DNA from: UBA1046 sp012511325 | GTDB taxonomy: Bacteria > Bacillota > Clostridia > Saccharofermentanales > DTU023 | Direction: 5' to 3' | Length of the DNA stretch: 64,000 bases | Assembly: GCA_050951925.1 (NCBI GenBank) | Contig: JBMNJZ010000001.1 | Coordinates: 992,001-1,056,000, forward strand | Shown: in pieces, positions 16,003-24,357 of the stretch | Layout of the letters: every line of letters starts with the position of its first letter | How positions within the stretch are numbered: position 1 is the first letter of the stretch | Notes under the pieces: generated by a model | The model's input: the letters and a program-made list of their open reading frames with translations, nothing else | What the model was told of the DNA's origin: nothing | The model's database searches: none | Program-made: the position numbers and the translations under genes

Positions 16003-16730
16003 AAAGCCGGATTGCCTTTTGGAATATCCTGAAAAAGGATGTCAAGAACTATTATCTCAAGCCACCTAATATCAGTTGGGGTATTATCTTTCCTCTTTCT
16101 TGGACATTGATGCAGCTTATTCGCTCACCCGGCGAAAGCATTTTAAAATTACTTCCAGGTCTTATTGCGATGAGCGTTCTCTTCGGGACAACTTCTATGC
16201 TCGCTGTCACGATTACCTTTGAACGAAGCGGCAGATCGTTTGAACGCCTACTTTTGGCTCCCATCAGTCTTAATCTCATGGTGCTGGCCAAAATTTCAGG
16301 GACGATTCTTTTCGGCATTTTTAACGCCTTCGTTCCGGTTATTTTTGCTAGCTTCTTTATCAACCTGAGTGTCGTGAGCTGGGGGCTGGTACTGCCAGTA
16401 GTTTTACTGATTGCCATCAGCTCGTCGCTCATGGGACTTTTGATTGCTGTCTCAGCTGAGCAAGTCTTTGAAGCTCAGACGTTTTCAAACTTCTTCCGCT
16501 TTCCGATGCTCTTTCTCTGCGGACTATTTATACCTATTGCAAAGCTGCCAGTATTTTTGCGCCCCCTTTCTTACTGCCTGCCGCTAACTTACGGTACCGA
16601 TATCCTCAGGGGCGCGATTACAGGTACGTATTCGCTTTCTATTGTTCTATCCTTTGCCATGCTGATAGCTTTTGCAGCAGCACTGTTTCTGATTTGTCGA
16701 CACAAGATTAATCAGAATTGGATTCTGTAA
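15999..16730 (+). CDS. ABC-2 type transporter permease
   Basis: Membrane subunit of 243 residues with six hydrophobic segments, matching the ABC-2 permease fold. Family features include the early GIIFPLSWTLMQLI segment, the FERSGRSFERLLLAPIS cytoplasmic connecting loop (residues about 75-92) and the late RFPMLFLCGLFIPIAKLP followed by LPLTYGTDILRGAI. It pairs with the preceding ATPase, whose stop overlaps its ATG. A half-transporter of this size works as a dimer. No terminator was found directly after it; the 16731-16965 gap contains nothing recognisable. Confidence 0.9.
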   Translation: MKSRIAFWNILKKDVKNYYLKPPNISWGIIFPLSWTLMQLIRSPGESILKLLPGLIAMSVLFGTTSMLAVTITFERSGRSFERLLLAPISLNLMVLAKISGTILFGIFNAFVPVIFASFFINLSVVSWGLVLPVVLLIAISSSLMGLLIAVSAEQVFEAQTFSNFFRFPMLFLCGLFIPIAKLPVFLRPLSYCLPLTYGTDILRGAITGTYSLSIVLSFAMLIAFAAALFLICRHKINQNWIL

Positions 16731-16961
16731 TCAGTACCGGCGGCTTAACAGGTGTTTTTCCATCAGTACTTAGTGTGAGGGCACTATGGTACTTACGCCC
16801 CCCACTTTGTGTGTGCTAAGCTTTGGACGTCATTTCAAAGAACAAAGTAGGAATATACAAATTCTATTCAATGATCTTTCATAAGACAGCTCAGCGAGAA
16901 CTGTAACAAACAAAAGTAAATATGAAGAAGGAGAACTTGAGATATAGCTCTATTATCAAAA

Positions 16962-16996
16962 ACAAAAGCCCGCTAACCATTGCGGTAAGCGGGCTT
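16962..16996 (-). terminator. Rho-independent terminator of the tRNA-Ser gene
   Basis: Read on the minus strand, AAGCCCGCTTACC (16984-16996) pairs with GGTTAGCGGGCTT (16966-16978), with a single mismatch, around a five-base loop, followed by TTGTTTTTG. It lies ten bases past the tRNA 3' end. Confidence 0.85.
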
Positions 16997-17005
16997 CAAG
17001 GGGTT

Positions 17006-17096
17006 TGGTGGAGAAGGTGGGATTCGAACCCACGTATCGGTTGCCCGATAAACTGATTTCGAGTCAGTCCCGTTACGGCCACTTCGGTACTTCTCC
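17006..17096 (-). tRNA. tRNA-Ser (anticodon CGA)
   Basis: The minus strand folds as a class II tRNA. The acceptor GGAGAAG pairs with CTTCTCC. The D arm follows, and the anticodon stem ACTGA/TCAGT encloses the loop CTCGAAA with anticodon CGA, reading UCG. A long variable arm (TATCGGGCAACCGATA) and a T arm with GTTCGAATC are present. CCA is encoded (17006-17008). The discriminator base is A at 17009, where serine tRNAs usually have G. It is monocistronic, with its own terminator. Confidence 0.95.
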
Positions 17097-17487
17097 GCGC
17101 AACTTTTATTTATATATATTTGAGCTAAGAACTGAGTTTTAGCGGCTGCTTGATTATAGGCCAGCTTTATTCCGGTCGTCAAGGAAACTGCTGCTTATTG
17201 ATGTCAGGTTTGGAAATTGGGACCTCCTGTTGGGTGGCTTAGCTTATCGAACATTCACGAGAGATCGGCCTGTGAATATAGATTGCCCGGCTGGACGGTC
17301 TGACATAACTAATATTTACGGATGATCAATGTGGAGGAGGATCAATGCGGAGATAAAGGGCCCCTGGGAAGGGGCCCTTTGGCTGATAAATACATCAGTC
17401 GGCAGATAGCTATTTATTCATCTTCTCCGCCTTTGTCGTTGCAGGCGAGATAGCGACTGCTGGAGACTGGTTTAACCTGATTCCTGA
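17097..17487. other. Intergenic region between tRNA-Ser and the ABC importer operon
   Basis: No supported gene. It holds a perfect 11-bp hairpin (17355-17380, listed separately) and a short tandem-like repeat in which GATCAATG followed by GGAG occurs twice, near 17322-17352. No riboswitch or second tRNA was recognised. Confidence 0.4.
17355..17380 (-). terminator. GC-rich hairpin, probable terminator of the ABC importer operon
   Basis: AAAGGGCCCCT (17355-17365) and AGGGGCCCTTT (17370-17380) form a perfect 11-bp stem with a four-base loop, about 108 bases past the stop of the last importer gene. The trailing T run on either strand is short, so termination strength is uncertain and it may work in both directions. 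Confidence 0.55.
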
Positions 17488-18960
17488 TTAATCAGCACTG
17501 ATCTCCTCAAGGGGTTTCTTGCGCTGCCAGGCATGCATGGCAAGTGATAACGCAATGACACCGTAGGAGACGAAGACACGGAAGTATTCGCCGACCTGAG
17601 CATCACCAAAGAGCTGATTACCTGCTTGAGGTGCAATGATAAACAGCAGATGGAATAGGGTAACGCCGATCAGGGCCTGTTTGTTAGTGGCTTTACTGAC
17701 TGAGGCGCCACCGACAAGTAACGCTGCCACTGCGAACTGTCCGATCTGCAGATGGGCACCGTAAGTAGAGAATGTGCCGATGTTCTGAAGATAGATCAGC
17801 TGCCCCCAGCAGGCCAGCACGGTTGAAAGCATCATGGCGATAACCCTGGTGCGGTCAACATTAATGCCTGAGGCAGCAGCTACGGTCTGACTTTGTCCGA
17901 CGGTCCTCATATTCTGTCCCAGCCTGGTGTTGAGTAGGCCATTGTTGAAAGCGCATAAACCGGTGATTAGAACATAGGGCAGTACCGGGAGATCGATCGA
18001 CATGACCAAGGACTCCAGAGAGGGGACATAGCTTAAGATATAGGCCACGATCGAAAGGGCGATAAAAAATATGTTGCGAGAACGATTGAAATTAGGTTCA
18101 GGCTTCTTGCTGTTTTTATAAATAGCCAGCACATTGCGGGCAATCACAAAGAGAAGGAATAATGGCAGGGCTACAACCAGATTGATGCGATCGGCAAAGA
18201 GATGCTTCTCAATGGCCGGAACATAGGTGAGGGCATAGAAGATCACTGCGATTGCGAAAATGATCAAATCTTTTGTTTTGATCCGGCGTCTCTTCTGCAA
18301 GTGCAAGATGAGCTTCACTACCGTTATGACTGCGACCAGAATCAACAGCCCTAAAGCCAGATCGATAATTCTGACCCGGTCAATAGAGTACTTAAGAGAT
18401 CCGGTCAGGTCGATGGCATTCTTGACACCCATACCGCCATCAATGATATAGCGAGGATCGGTAGCCGGAATCACTCCGCCTATCAAAACCAAGAAAAGCA
18501 GTTGATACAATCCGTCTGCAAAATAGCCCATAATCAGACCGGCAATCATCTCTGCGCCCTTCATCTTGTTGAAAAGCTTACCGACCAGATAGCCGAAAAG
18601 AAGAGCCATCGGGGTTGCGAGCAAGACAGCCAGCATCATGCCGCCTAGGCCGGTGAAGCGCCAGTATACTACGGCAAATACTGAGATCTGGGCCGCAATG
18701 GCGCCAATGACAATACCGAAGTTAAGTCCCATACCGGCAAAGACCGGAATCAAGAGGGACAGGACAGTGAAACCGTTTCGGGCAATACGCGTGAAGACTT
18801 CACCTACAACAGCCTCCAGTTGCATGCCGGAGACCATAAAGGCGCCAAAACAGAGGAAAGCAAAGACGATCATAACTTTATTGTCAAACAGTAGAGTTTT
18901 GATGCGTTCACTAAAGTTGTTATGAGGATTTGTCACTGTGTTTGCAATTTTCTTGTTCAT
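17488..18960 (-). CDS. ABC transporter permease (sugar/nucleoside importer type), second subunit
   Basis: Membrane permease of 490 residues of the RbsC/YufQ-like BPD_transp_2 class. About ten or more hydrophobic segments are visible. The characteristic NTRLGQNMRTVGQSQTVAAASGINVDRTRV (broken here by ordinary residues) near residue 340-370 is the cytoplasmic coupling region for the ATPase; the segment is followed by LLVGGASVSKA, typical of this class. It is longer than many RbsC proteins because of an inserted basic loop with extra helices around residues 215-300. It overlaps the upstream permease by four bases, and is the last gene of the DUF3798 importer operon. Substrate is not evident. Confidence 0.85.
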   Translation of the reverse strand: MNKKIANTVTNPHNNFSERIKTLLFDNKVMIVFAFLCFGAFMVSGMQLEAVVGEVFTRIARNGFTVLSLLIPVFAGMGLNFGIVIGAIAAQISVFAVVYWRFTGLGGMMLAVLLATPMALLFGYLVGKLFNKMKGAEMIAGLIMGYFADGLYQLLFLVLIGGVIPATDPRYIIDGGMGVKNAIDLTGSLKYSIDRVRIIDLALGLLILVAVITVVKLILHLQKRRRIKTKDLIIFAIAVIFYALTYVPAIEKHLFADRINLVVALPLFLLFVIARNVLAIYKNSKKPEPNFNRSRNIFFIALSIVAYILSYVPSLESLVMSIDLPVLPYVLITGLCAFNNGLLNTRLGQNMRTVGQSQTVAAASGINVDRTRVIAMMLSTVLACWGQLIYLQNIGTFSTYGAHLQIGQFAVAALLVGGASVSKATNKQALIGVTLFHLLFIIAPQAGNQLFGDAQVGEYFRVFVSYGVIALSLAMHAWQRKKPLEEISAD

Positions 18961-20132
18961 CTTTGATTTCCTCCCCTCGTTTTGGACAAGGCATAGAGAA
19001 TGATGCCGTTGGAGATAATCATGCGCGTTACTTCAGGTAAGGCTGATACATTAACAAGCTCATTAGCAACCGGAAGGGCAACGGTCAGGATACCTTGAAA
19101 AAGCAATGTGCCTATGATCACATTGTAGATTTTAGCGCGAGTGACAGTTGCGCCACCGAGCAGTACAGAGGCAACTGCAGTAAAGCCCATCATCAGAGGC
19201 GCATTGTACAGTTGCAGGAAACCATAAGTCTGCGCATACATGATAATGCCTATAGCGCCTAACACGGTAGAGATTGATGTGCCAAAGATTCTCATCCGAT
19301 CAACATTGATGCCATTGGACAGAGTGAATAGCTCGTTTTCCCCGGCGGCACTGAGGGCGATACCTGCCTTGCTGCGGAAAAACAGCCAGACAATCAGGCA
19401 GCAAAGGGCAAAGACCAGAATCAAACCCAGAGGGATCACGAAGCCGCTGTTATTGACATCGATGGCCAAGAACCCCAGAGACTTTGGCTGTTGTACAGAG
19501 ACTGAACCTATATCGCTGATACCTTCATAGACTGTAATACTGCGTGGCGCCTGATAGACCGCAGGATCGCTCAGTAGGCCGCCAAAAGATTCTTGCAGAC
19601 TGGCTGTGTTGCGCAGACCGCTGCCAATTGGCCATTTGAGCTGACCATTCTTAAAGCGGAGCATTATCCAGACGATATTCATCAAGGCGATCGACGAGAA
19701 GCCAACATAGGTTGAAACAGTCATCTCAGAGCCTTTTACTCGATTAAGGAGCATACCGTAGGCTGCGCCGACCAGAGCAGAAACAACAATGGAAATTGCC
19801 AGAGCCAGCAGTAGTGTTAACCAAGCAGCGCCGGCGCCAAAATGGTAGAACCAGCCATTGACAAATGATACTTCCATAGCAATAACCGCGCCCAGCAAGC
19901 CGCTGACGACACCGAGTGAAATACCGAAGTTCAGACCGATGCCGCATTGCACTCCTGGAACCATGGCCAGGACCAAGATGCTGTACATCATCCAACGGCG
20001 GATAATATCACTGAACAAAAATTGAGGATTCAAACCCAGAGCTAAGGCTACAATTATCAACACAACAAAGAAAGAACCGATGATTAGTCTGGGCAGTCCT
20101 GCTTTTTCTACAAAATTCTTTAAACCTGTCAT
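18957..20132 (-). CDS. ABC transporter permease (sugar/nucleoside importer type), first subunit
   Basis: Permease of 391 residues of the YufP/RbsC-like class with about nine hydrophobic segments. The C-terminal half has SAAGENELFTLSNGINVDRMRIFG, matching the coupling helix of the class in two parts, then ASVLLGGATVTRAK. It is encoded between the double ATPase and the second permease with four-base overlaps on both sides, so the two permeases most likely form a heterodimer, as in nucleoside importers of the BmpA-Nup type. What is imported here is unknown because the binding protein belongs to DUF3798. Confidence 0.85.
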   Translation of the reverse strand: MTGLKNFVEKAGLPRLIIGSFFVVLIIVALALGLNPQFLFSDIIRRWMMYSILVLAMVPGVQCGIGLNFGISLGVVSGLLGAVIAMEVSFVNGWFYHFGAGAAWLTLLLALAISIVVSALVGAAYGMLLNRVKGSEMTVSTYVGFSSIALMNIVWIMLRFKNGQLKWPIGSGLRNTASLQESFGGLLSDPAVYQAPRSITVYEGISDIGSVSVQQPKSLGFLAIDVNNSGFVIPLGLILVFALCCLIVWLFFRSKAGIALSAAGENELFTLSNGINVDRMRIFGTSISTVLGAIGIIMYAQTYGFLQLYNAPLMMGFTAVASVLLGGATVTRAKIYNVIIGTLLFQGILTVALPVANELVNVSALPEVTRMIISNGIILYALSKTRGGNQR

Positions 20133-21730
20133 GCTCCCACATCCTCTCTCTTCAGGCCTGACATGGCGAGCCCGTAATCAGCATCCGGGGCCTCAGGATC
20201 CAGAATGGCTGCAATAGCACCTTTGGCCACAATGGCAATCCTATCACAGATAGAGCGCAGTTCTACCAGCTCAGAACTGATGACAATGATAGTAGTTCCC
20301 TGCTCGCGGTTAAGCTTAGTTAAATACTCCAGGACTAGTTTCTTGGCACCGATATCGATTCCTCTGGTTGGCTCGGCCACGATCAGGATATTCGGTTTCA
20401 GAGTCAGAGCTCGAGCCAAACAAACTTTTTGCTGATTGCCGCCGGATAAACTCCCGGCTGTCTGCTGCGGTCCGGTAGTACGGATATCGAGCAGTTCAAT
20501 CATCTCCCGAGTGTGCTTTAGAGAGGCTTTGCGGTCCAGCAGACCGTGCTTCAAAAATTCATTTTTAACTTGCATAGCTGAGAAAATAATATTGCGTTCG
20601 ATTGATTCGCCCAGTAATAAACCAACACCGCGGCGGTCTTCCGAAACAAAAGCAATATCTTTGCGCAAGGCTTCACCACGCTTGCTGAGATCTAATTTTT
20701 CGCCATGGATCAAGACATCGCCCCTAGTCTCAAAGAGACCTTGAATGCCATTGTGGATACCGATCTTGCCTTGACCGGCCAGGCCGCCAAAGCCGAAGAT
20801 CTCTCCTTCTCTAATCTTGACATTCATATTTATAACTTTTTCTCCTGGCATATTGACATAATAATTAACCAGTTCCAAAGCAATTTTGTCATCACTTAAT
20901 TTTCGCGGATCATGTTCGCTATCATCTACAAGTTTATCCACTTGACGGCCGATCATCAGCTGGGCGATCTCAACCAGATTGGTTTCAGCAACTTCTTTGC
21001 GGGCAACAAATTCACCATCCCGCAATATAGTCATGCTATCGGCTACCTGCATTACTTCATCCAGACGGTGTGTAATGAAAATAATAGCGATCCCGCGCGA
21101 TGAGATCAGGCGCATGATTTCCAGCAGGCGATCCGCTTCGCTTTCAGTCAATACGGCTGTCGGTTCGTCAAAAACCAGTAGCTTGATGCCGGTTTTGTCT
21201 ATTTCACGAGCAATCTCTACAAATTGCTGATAACCGATCGGCATGCCCGCTACCTTGGCATATTCTTCGATATTCATCATGCCGATGGAATCAAGAGATC
21301 TTCTGCTATCAGCAGCCATTTCATCCCATAGCATATGATCCAAGTCTTTGCCGAAGACTTTATCCAGTACGGGCACAAGTGATGGGCGTCCGGTTTCACG
21401 ACCGACTTTGATATTTTCAGTCACGGTGAAATCAGGAATTAGCATGAACTCCTGATGAACCATGCCGATGCCGTAGTTCATGGCATCATGCGGATCAGCA
21501 ATGGCGATGTCTTTGCCATCCAATTGCACCTGTCCTTCAAAGCCGCCGGTATTATGTATGACAGGCATGCCAAATAACACATTCATCAGTGTCGATTTAC
21601 CGGCGCCGTTTTCTCCCATGAGAGCATGGATTTCTCCCGCTTTCACCTGGAGATTCACATTTTTGAGTACTTGGTTGCCAAAATACTCTTTGCTGATGTC
21701 ATTCATCGACAACAAATATTCTGTCTCCAA
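20129..21730 (-). CDS. ABC transporter ATP-binding protein with two nucleotide-binding domains (RbsA/MglA type)
   Basis: Energising subunit with duplicated ATPase domains. The first, residues about 5-250, has Walker A GENGAGKST, Walker B LLVFDEPTAVL and the H-loop in FITHRLDEV. Its signature region reads GYQQFVEIAREI rather than LSGGQ, as is common in the first domain of this class. The second, residues about 270-520, has a degenerate Walker A (GLAGQGKIG), signature LSGGNQQKVCLARAL and Walker B ILIVAEPTRGID, so ATP hydrolysis is probably asymmetric. The start is TTG at 21730, placed eight bases after GGAGGAG; no in-frame ATG lies closer. It overlaps the next permease gene by four bases. Confidence 0.92.
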   Translation of the reverse strand: METEYLLSMNDISKEYFGNQVLKNVNLQVKAGEIHALMGENGAGKSTLMNVLFGMPVIHNTGGFEGQVQLDGKDIAIADPHDAMNYGIGMVHQEFMLIPDFTVTENIKVGRETGRPSLVPVLDKVFGKDLDHMLWDEMAADSRRSLDSIGMMNIEEYAKVAGMPIGYQQFVEIAREIDKTGIKLLVFDEPTAVLTESEADRLLEIMRLISSRGIAIIFITHRLDEVMQVADSMTILRDGEFVARKEVAETNLVEIAQLMIGRQVDKLVDDSEHDPRKLSDDKIALELVNYYVNMPGEKVINMNVKIREGEIFGFGGLAGQGKIGIHNGIQGLFETRGDVLIHGEKLDLSKRGEALRKDIAFVSEDRRGVGLLLGESIERNIIFSAMQVKNEFLKHGLLDRKASLKHTREMIELLDIRTTGPQQTAGSLSGGNQQKVCLARALTLKPNILIVAEPTRGIDIGAKKLVLEYLTKLNREQGTTIIVISSELVELRSICDRIAIVAKGAIAAILDPEAPDADYGLAMSGLKREDVGA

Positions 21731-21825
21731 AATAATCTCCTCCAGTCTCTAGGTTGTAAAAAGGCACCGGGTATCGCAAGGATATTGCCGGTGCCCAATT
21801 AAGCTAGATTTTCCGCTACTGCATT

Positions 21826-23028
21826 TTAGTTGTCAGCAGAAAAATCGTGGAAAGGAGCTAATAACAGCAAGAAATTCTTCAGTTCGCCCTTTTCCGGATC
21901 TACGTAAGTGCTGATCTGGAGTTCTCCAACATTGCGAGCGGCAGCAACTTCGTTTACAGTTTGCTTGTAGGCTTCAAGATCGTCACGCTCGACTTTGCCG
22001 TCAAGCCACTTCATAGCGAAAGTGACGCCGGCATCGATCATGAGCATATTAATCGGGACACCCCAGGTAGACATACGCTTCTCCTGGCCCTTTTCCTTGA
22101 GTTTAGCGGCAATAGAATTCAGCATATAGTCGACATCGCCTTCATGTCCCTCGACTTCAATAGAAAGGGCGGCGGGATAGCCGTGATAGGGGCTGGGGCA
22201 GCACTGTTGCGGGAAGATGGCACCCTGCTCGTAGACGGAGCGGATCAAAGGCTCCTGCATTGCGCAGTTGGTAGAGAAGAAAGCGGTATCTTTACCATAC
22301 TGGGCAATCTGACGCGGTACATCTTCAATAATGAATTGCTGTGCGCCGGATACGCCTTGGTCGCCGGTGGGGTCCGGTGCGTTGACTTCAACCAACTCTA
22401 TACCCAGCTCTTTACAGGTGTCTTTCATGATATTGAGACGGTTAGCAATAGTGGCATAACCAAGGTGGCGCGGGAACGAGTAGTGAATAAAGGTCTTGGC
22501 TCCCATTCTATGCGCTTCTGTCGGTATGGTCTTGCCCATGGAGATTTCATCTACGAGGGTGCAGATGTCAGCCTTTTCAGACATAACACCCGGGTCTTCG
22601 GCAACAACGCCGCAGATGAACAACATATCAGGATTGGTTTCTCTGACTTTGTCAATTGACGCAGCTGTGCCTGGAACGGCCTGGCCGACTATGATTGCCT
22701 TGACTTGAGGATCAGAGGCAAGATTGACGAACTGTGAGATCGTGGTTTCAGTCTCAGTTGAGAAGTTGTCAGGATAAGTAGTGTGGACGATCTTATCCTT
22801 ACCATATTTAGCGATCTGCGCCATGGCTTCCTGGAACTCTTCTTCACCCTGAGAAACTGTACCGGTAACGATACCGATCTTGTAAGGTTCGACTTCGGCA
22901 TCAGCGGGCTTAGTGGTAGAAGCAGCTTCTGCCTCCGTCTTCTTAGTCTCTTTGTCACGACAGGCCATTAAGGGCATGACGAGTGCAAGGATTACGAGAA
23001 GAATCAGAATTTTCTTAAGTGCTTTCAT
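21826..23028 (-). CDS. DUF3798 lipoprotein, probable substrate-binding protein of the ABC importer
   Basis: A 400-residue exported lipoprotein. The signal peptide MKALKKILILLVILALVMP is followed by the lipobox LMAC, whose cysteine (residue 23) would be lipidated. After a low-complexity linker the mature part matches DUF3798: EPYKIGIVTGTVSQGEEEF, IVHTTYPDNF, VGQAVPGT, HYSFPRHLGYA, PDPTGDQG and FPQQCCPSPYHGYPA. The family looks like a periplasmic-binding-protein fold, and the gene heads an operon with ATPase and two permeases, so it is very likely their binding protein. Ligand unknown. AGGAGG precedes the ATG, and an extended -10 promoter lies upstream. Confidence 0.85.
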   Translation of the reverse strand: MKALKKILILLVILALVMPLMACRDKETKKTEAEAASTTKPADAEVEPYKIGIVTGTVSQGEEEFQEAMAQIAKYGKDKIVHTTYPDNFSTETETTISQFVNLASDPQVKAIIVGQAVPGTAASIDKVRETNPDMLFICGVVAEDPGVMSEKADICTLVDEISMGKTIPTEAHRMGAKTFIHYSFPRHLGYATIANRLNIMKDTCKELGIELVEVNAPDPTGDQGVSGAQQFIIEDVPRQIAQYGKDTAFFSTNCAMQEPLIRSVYEQGAIFPQQCCPSPYHGYPAALSIEVEGHEGDVDYMLNSIAAKLKEKGQEKRMSTWGVPINMLMIDAGVTFAMKWLDGKVERDDLEAYKQTVNEVAAARNVGELQISTYVDPEKGELKNFLLLLAPFHDFSADN

Positions 23029-23052
23029 TACATTCCTCCTTTTTGGGATGCC

Positions 23053-23061
23053 ATTATAACA
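23053..23061 (-). promoter_or_regulatory. Extended -10 promoter of the DUF3798 ABC operon
   Basis: Minus-strand TGTTATAAT sits 24 bases before the ATG of the lipoprotein gene. The TG dinucleotide one base before TATAAT makes it an extended -10; no convincing -35 box is seen 17 bases away. Confidence is moderate because it rests on one element. Confidence 0.5.
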
Positions 23062-23163
23062 ATTGAATCACTCAGATAAAGGGTAAATTCACTTATAACG
23101 GCCTAATTGACATTAGTCTATCATGATCAATCAGCGGATGGCAAATAGAAGATATATGCTTCT

Positions 23164-24357
23164 TTAGTTAGTTTGACGGAAGAAACGTTTGCTTGAAGTT
23201 GCATTTTGGCTTTCTAATGACAGTTCAGACTCTATTTTTTCACTGAAAGCTTGGCCTAGGCTGAGATCCGGATAGATAGCATATTTGGTGCAGTAGGCAA
23301 TATAGTCAAGACCTGAAGCAAGATAGTGGGCCGCAAGATCTTTGATAAAATGGCGGCTATTAGGATGCGCAATGCAGGTAATAATTGGTACCTGACTCCA
23401 GATAATTTCTGATGTGGGATTGATATTTCGGCTTGGGAGCAAATGTCGGGTACCATAATTAGTATCGGAAAAATAATACTTATCTTCCAGATCAAGACAT
23501 AGTTTAGTCAGGGTAGTGGCAACTACGGAGCGCGGGTAAGCAAATTGCAGAGTGAGCCAGCCATGAATATACTGAGATCTGCTGCTCAGATAGAGAATAA
23601 TCTTTTCCAGTTTTTCAATCTCCAGCTTTTTCTTCAAAGTAGCCAGAACCGGAAATAGCAGGGCCTGATCTTTCCTGGAAAGCTCTGCCGCAAAAGTCTG
23701 TAACTCGGATATATTATTAAGACGGTCAAGTTTAGCCAGGAGCCAGGTGCGGGAGCTTTTTTGTTGTTCTAATTGTATTTCGCGCGGTAAGCGAAAGCTC
23801 TCGCGCATAAAGTCCAAAGCCTTTTGAAAACCGGGATATAAAAGCTGAGCCCGCGGTACTCTGGGGATGGCATATACTTCCGCGCCCGGCTCGGGGATTG
23901 CTTCAATTTCAGTTTCGCTTTCTGGTTCGGGATCGGTTTCCGGTGTAAATCCGATGTCAATCTGCAGATCCGGGACAAATTCCTGTCCTGCGGTAAGATT
24001 AGCTTCGCTCTGAGCCTGAACTATAAGTTCAGCATATAATGGATCTACAAATTGAGCTGACTTTTGCGGCCTATCAGCTACTCCAATAAAATCACTCTCC
24101 TCCGTGTAGGATGCGGCATGCGTTTCGGATGAAGCTTCAGGCAGGGAAGAAGATATATTAACAGCAGGAACGCCGGATATCTTTATATCCTGCAGATCCA
24201 GCACACTCCTCCTGATGCCCTTGCCGCTAATTGAGTCTGCCGGAGGTATTTTTTGCGGGGATAAGTCCTGAGACGATTCGGACAAAGCGGAATCCTCGGG
24301 AGAGCGTCCTGAGTCGGGTATGAAATTGCCGGGCATATTTGCGGGCAGCCGTCTCAT
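23164..24357 (-). CDS. Unassigned protein with disordered N-terminus, partner of the MotA/TolQ/ExbB-like protein
   Basis: Not recognised. Of 397 residues, about 1-160 are low in hydrophobic content and rich in Ser, Pro, Asp and Glu (for instance DPEPESETEIEAIPEPG), probably disordered. Residues about 165-370 look alpha-helical and folded, with amphipathic helices such as SELQTFAAELSRKDQALL and KKKLEIEKLEKIILYLSS, a conserved-looking SRSQYIHGWLTLQF, and a C-terminal YIAYCTKYAIYPDLSLGQAF. No signal peptide or membrane helix is present, so it is cytoplasmic. It overlaps the upstream membrane-protein gene by four bases, indicating equimolar, linked function. A resemblance to effector proteins of Zorya-type operons is conceivable but not demonstrated. 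Confidence 0.55.
   Translation of the reverse strand: MRRLPANMPGNFIPDSGRSPEDSALSESSQDLSPQKIPPADSISGKGIRRSVLDLQDIKISGVPAVNISSSLPEASSETHAASYTEESDFIGVADRPQKSAQFVDPLYAELIVQAQSEANLTAGQEFVPDLQIDIGFTPETDPEPESETEIEAIPEPGAEVYAIPRVPRAQLLYPGFQKALDFMRESFRLPREIQLEQQKSSRTWLLAKLDRLNNISELQTFAAELSRKDQALLFPVLATLKKKLEIEKLEKIILYLSSRSQYIHGWLTLQFAYPRSVVATTLTKLCLDLEDKYYFSDTNYGTRHLLPSRNINPTSEIIWSQVPIITCIAHPNSRHFIKDLAAHYLASGLDYIAYCTKYAIYPDLSLGQAFSEKIESELSLESQNATSSKRFFRQTN

Noticed and set aside
17300..17352. Repeated GATCAATG...GGAG words considered as an att site near the tRNA
   Set aside because: Only two short imperfect copies, no integrase gene and no duplication of the tRNA end.
21961..22659. 232-residue plus-strand frame opposite the DUF3798 gene
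   Set aside because: Lies wholly antisense to a well-supported lipoprotein gene, has no ribosome binding site and no recognisable domain.
23062..23163. Leader of the DUF3798 operon examined for a purine or other riboswitch
   Set aside because: Only about 100 bases, with no conserved paired core that I could recognise.
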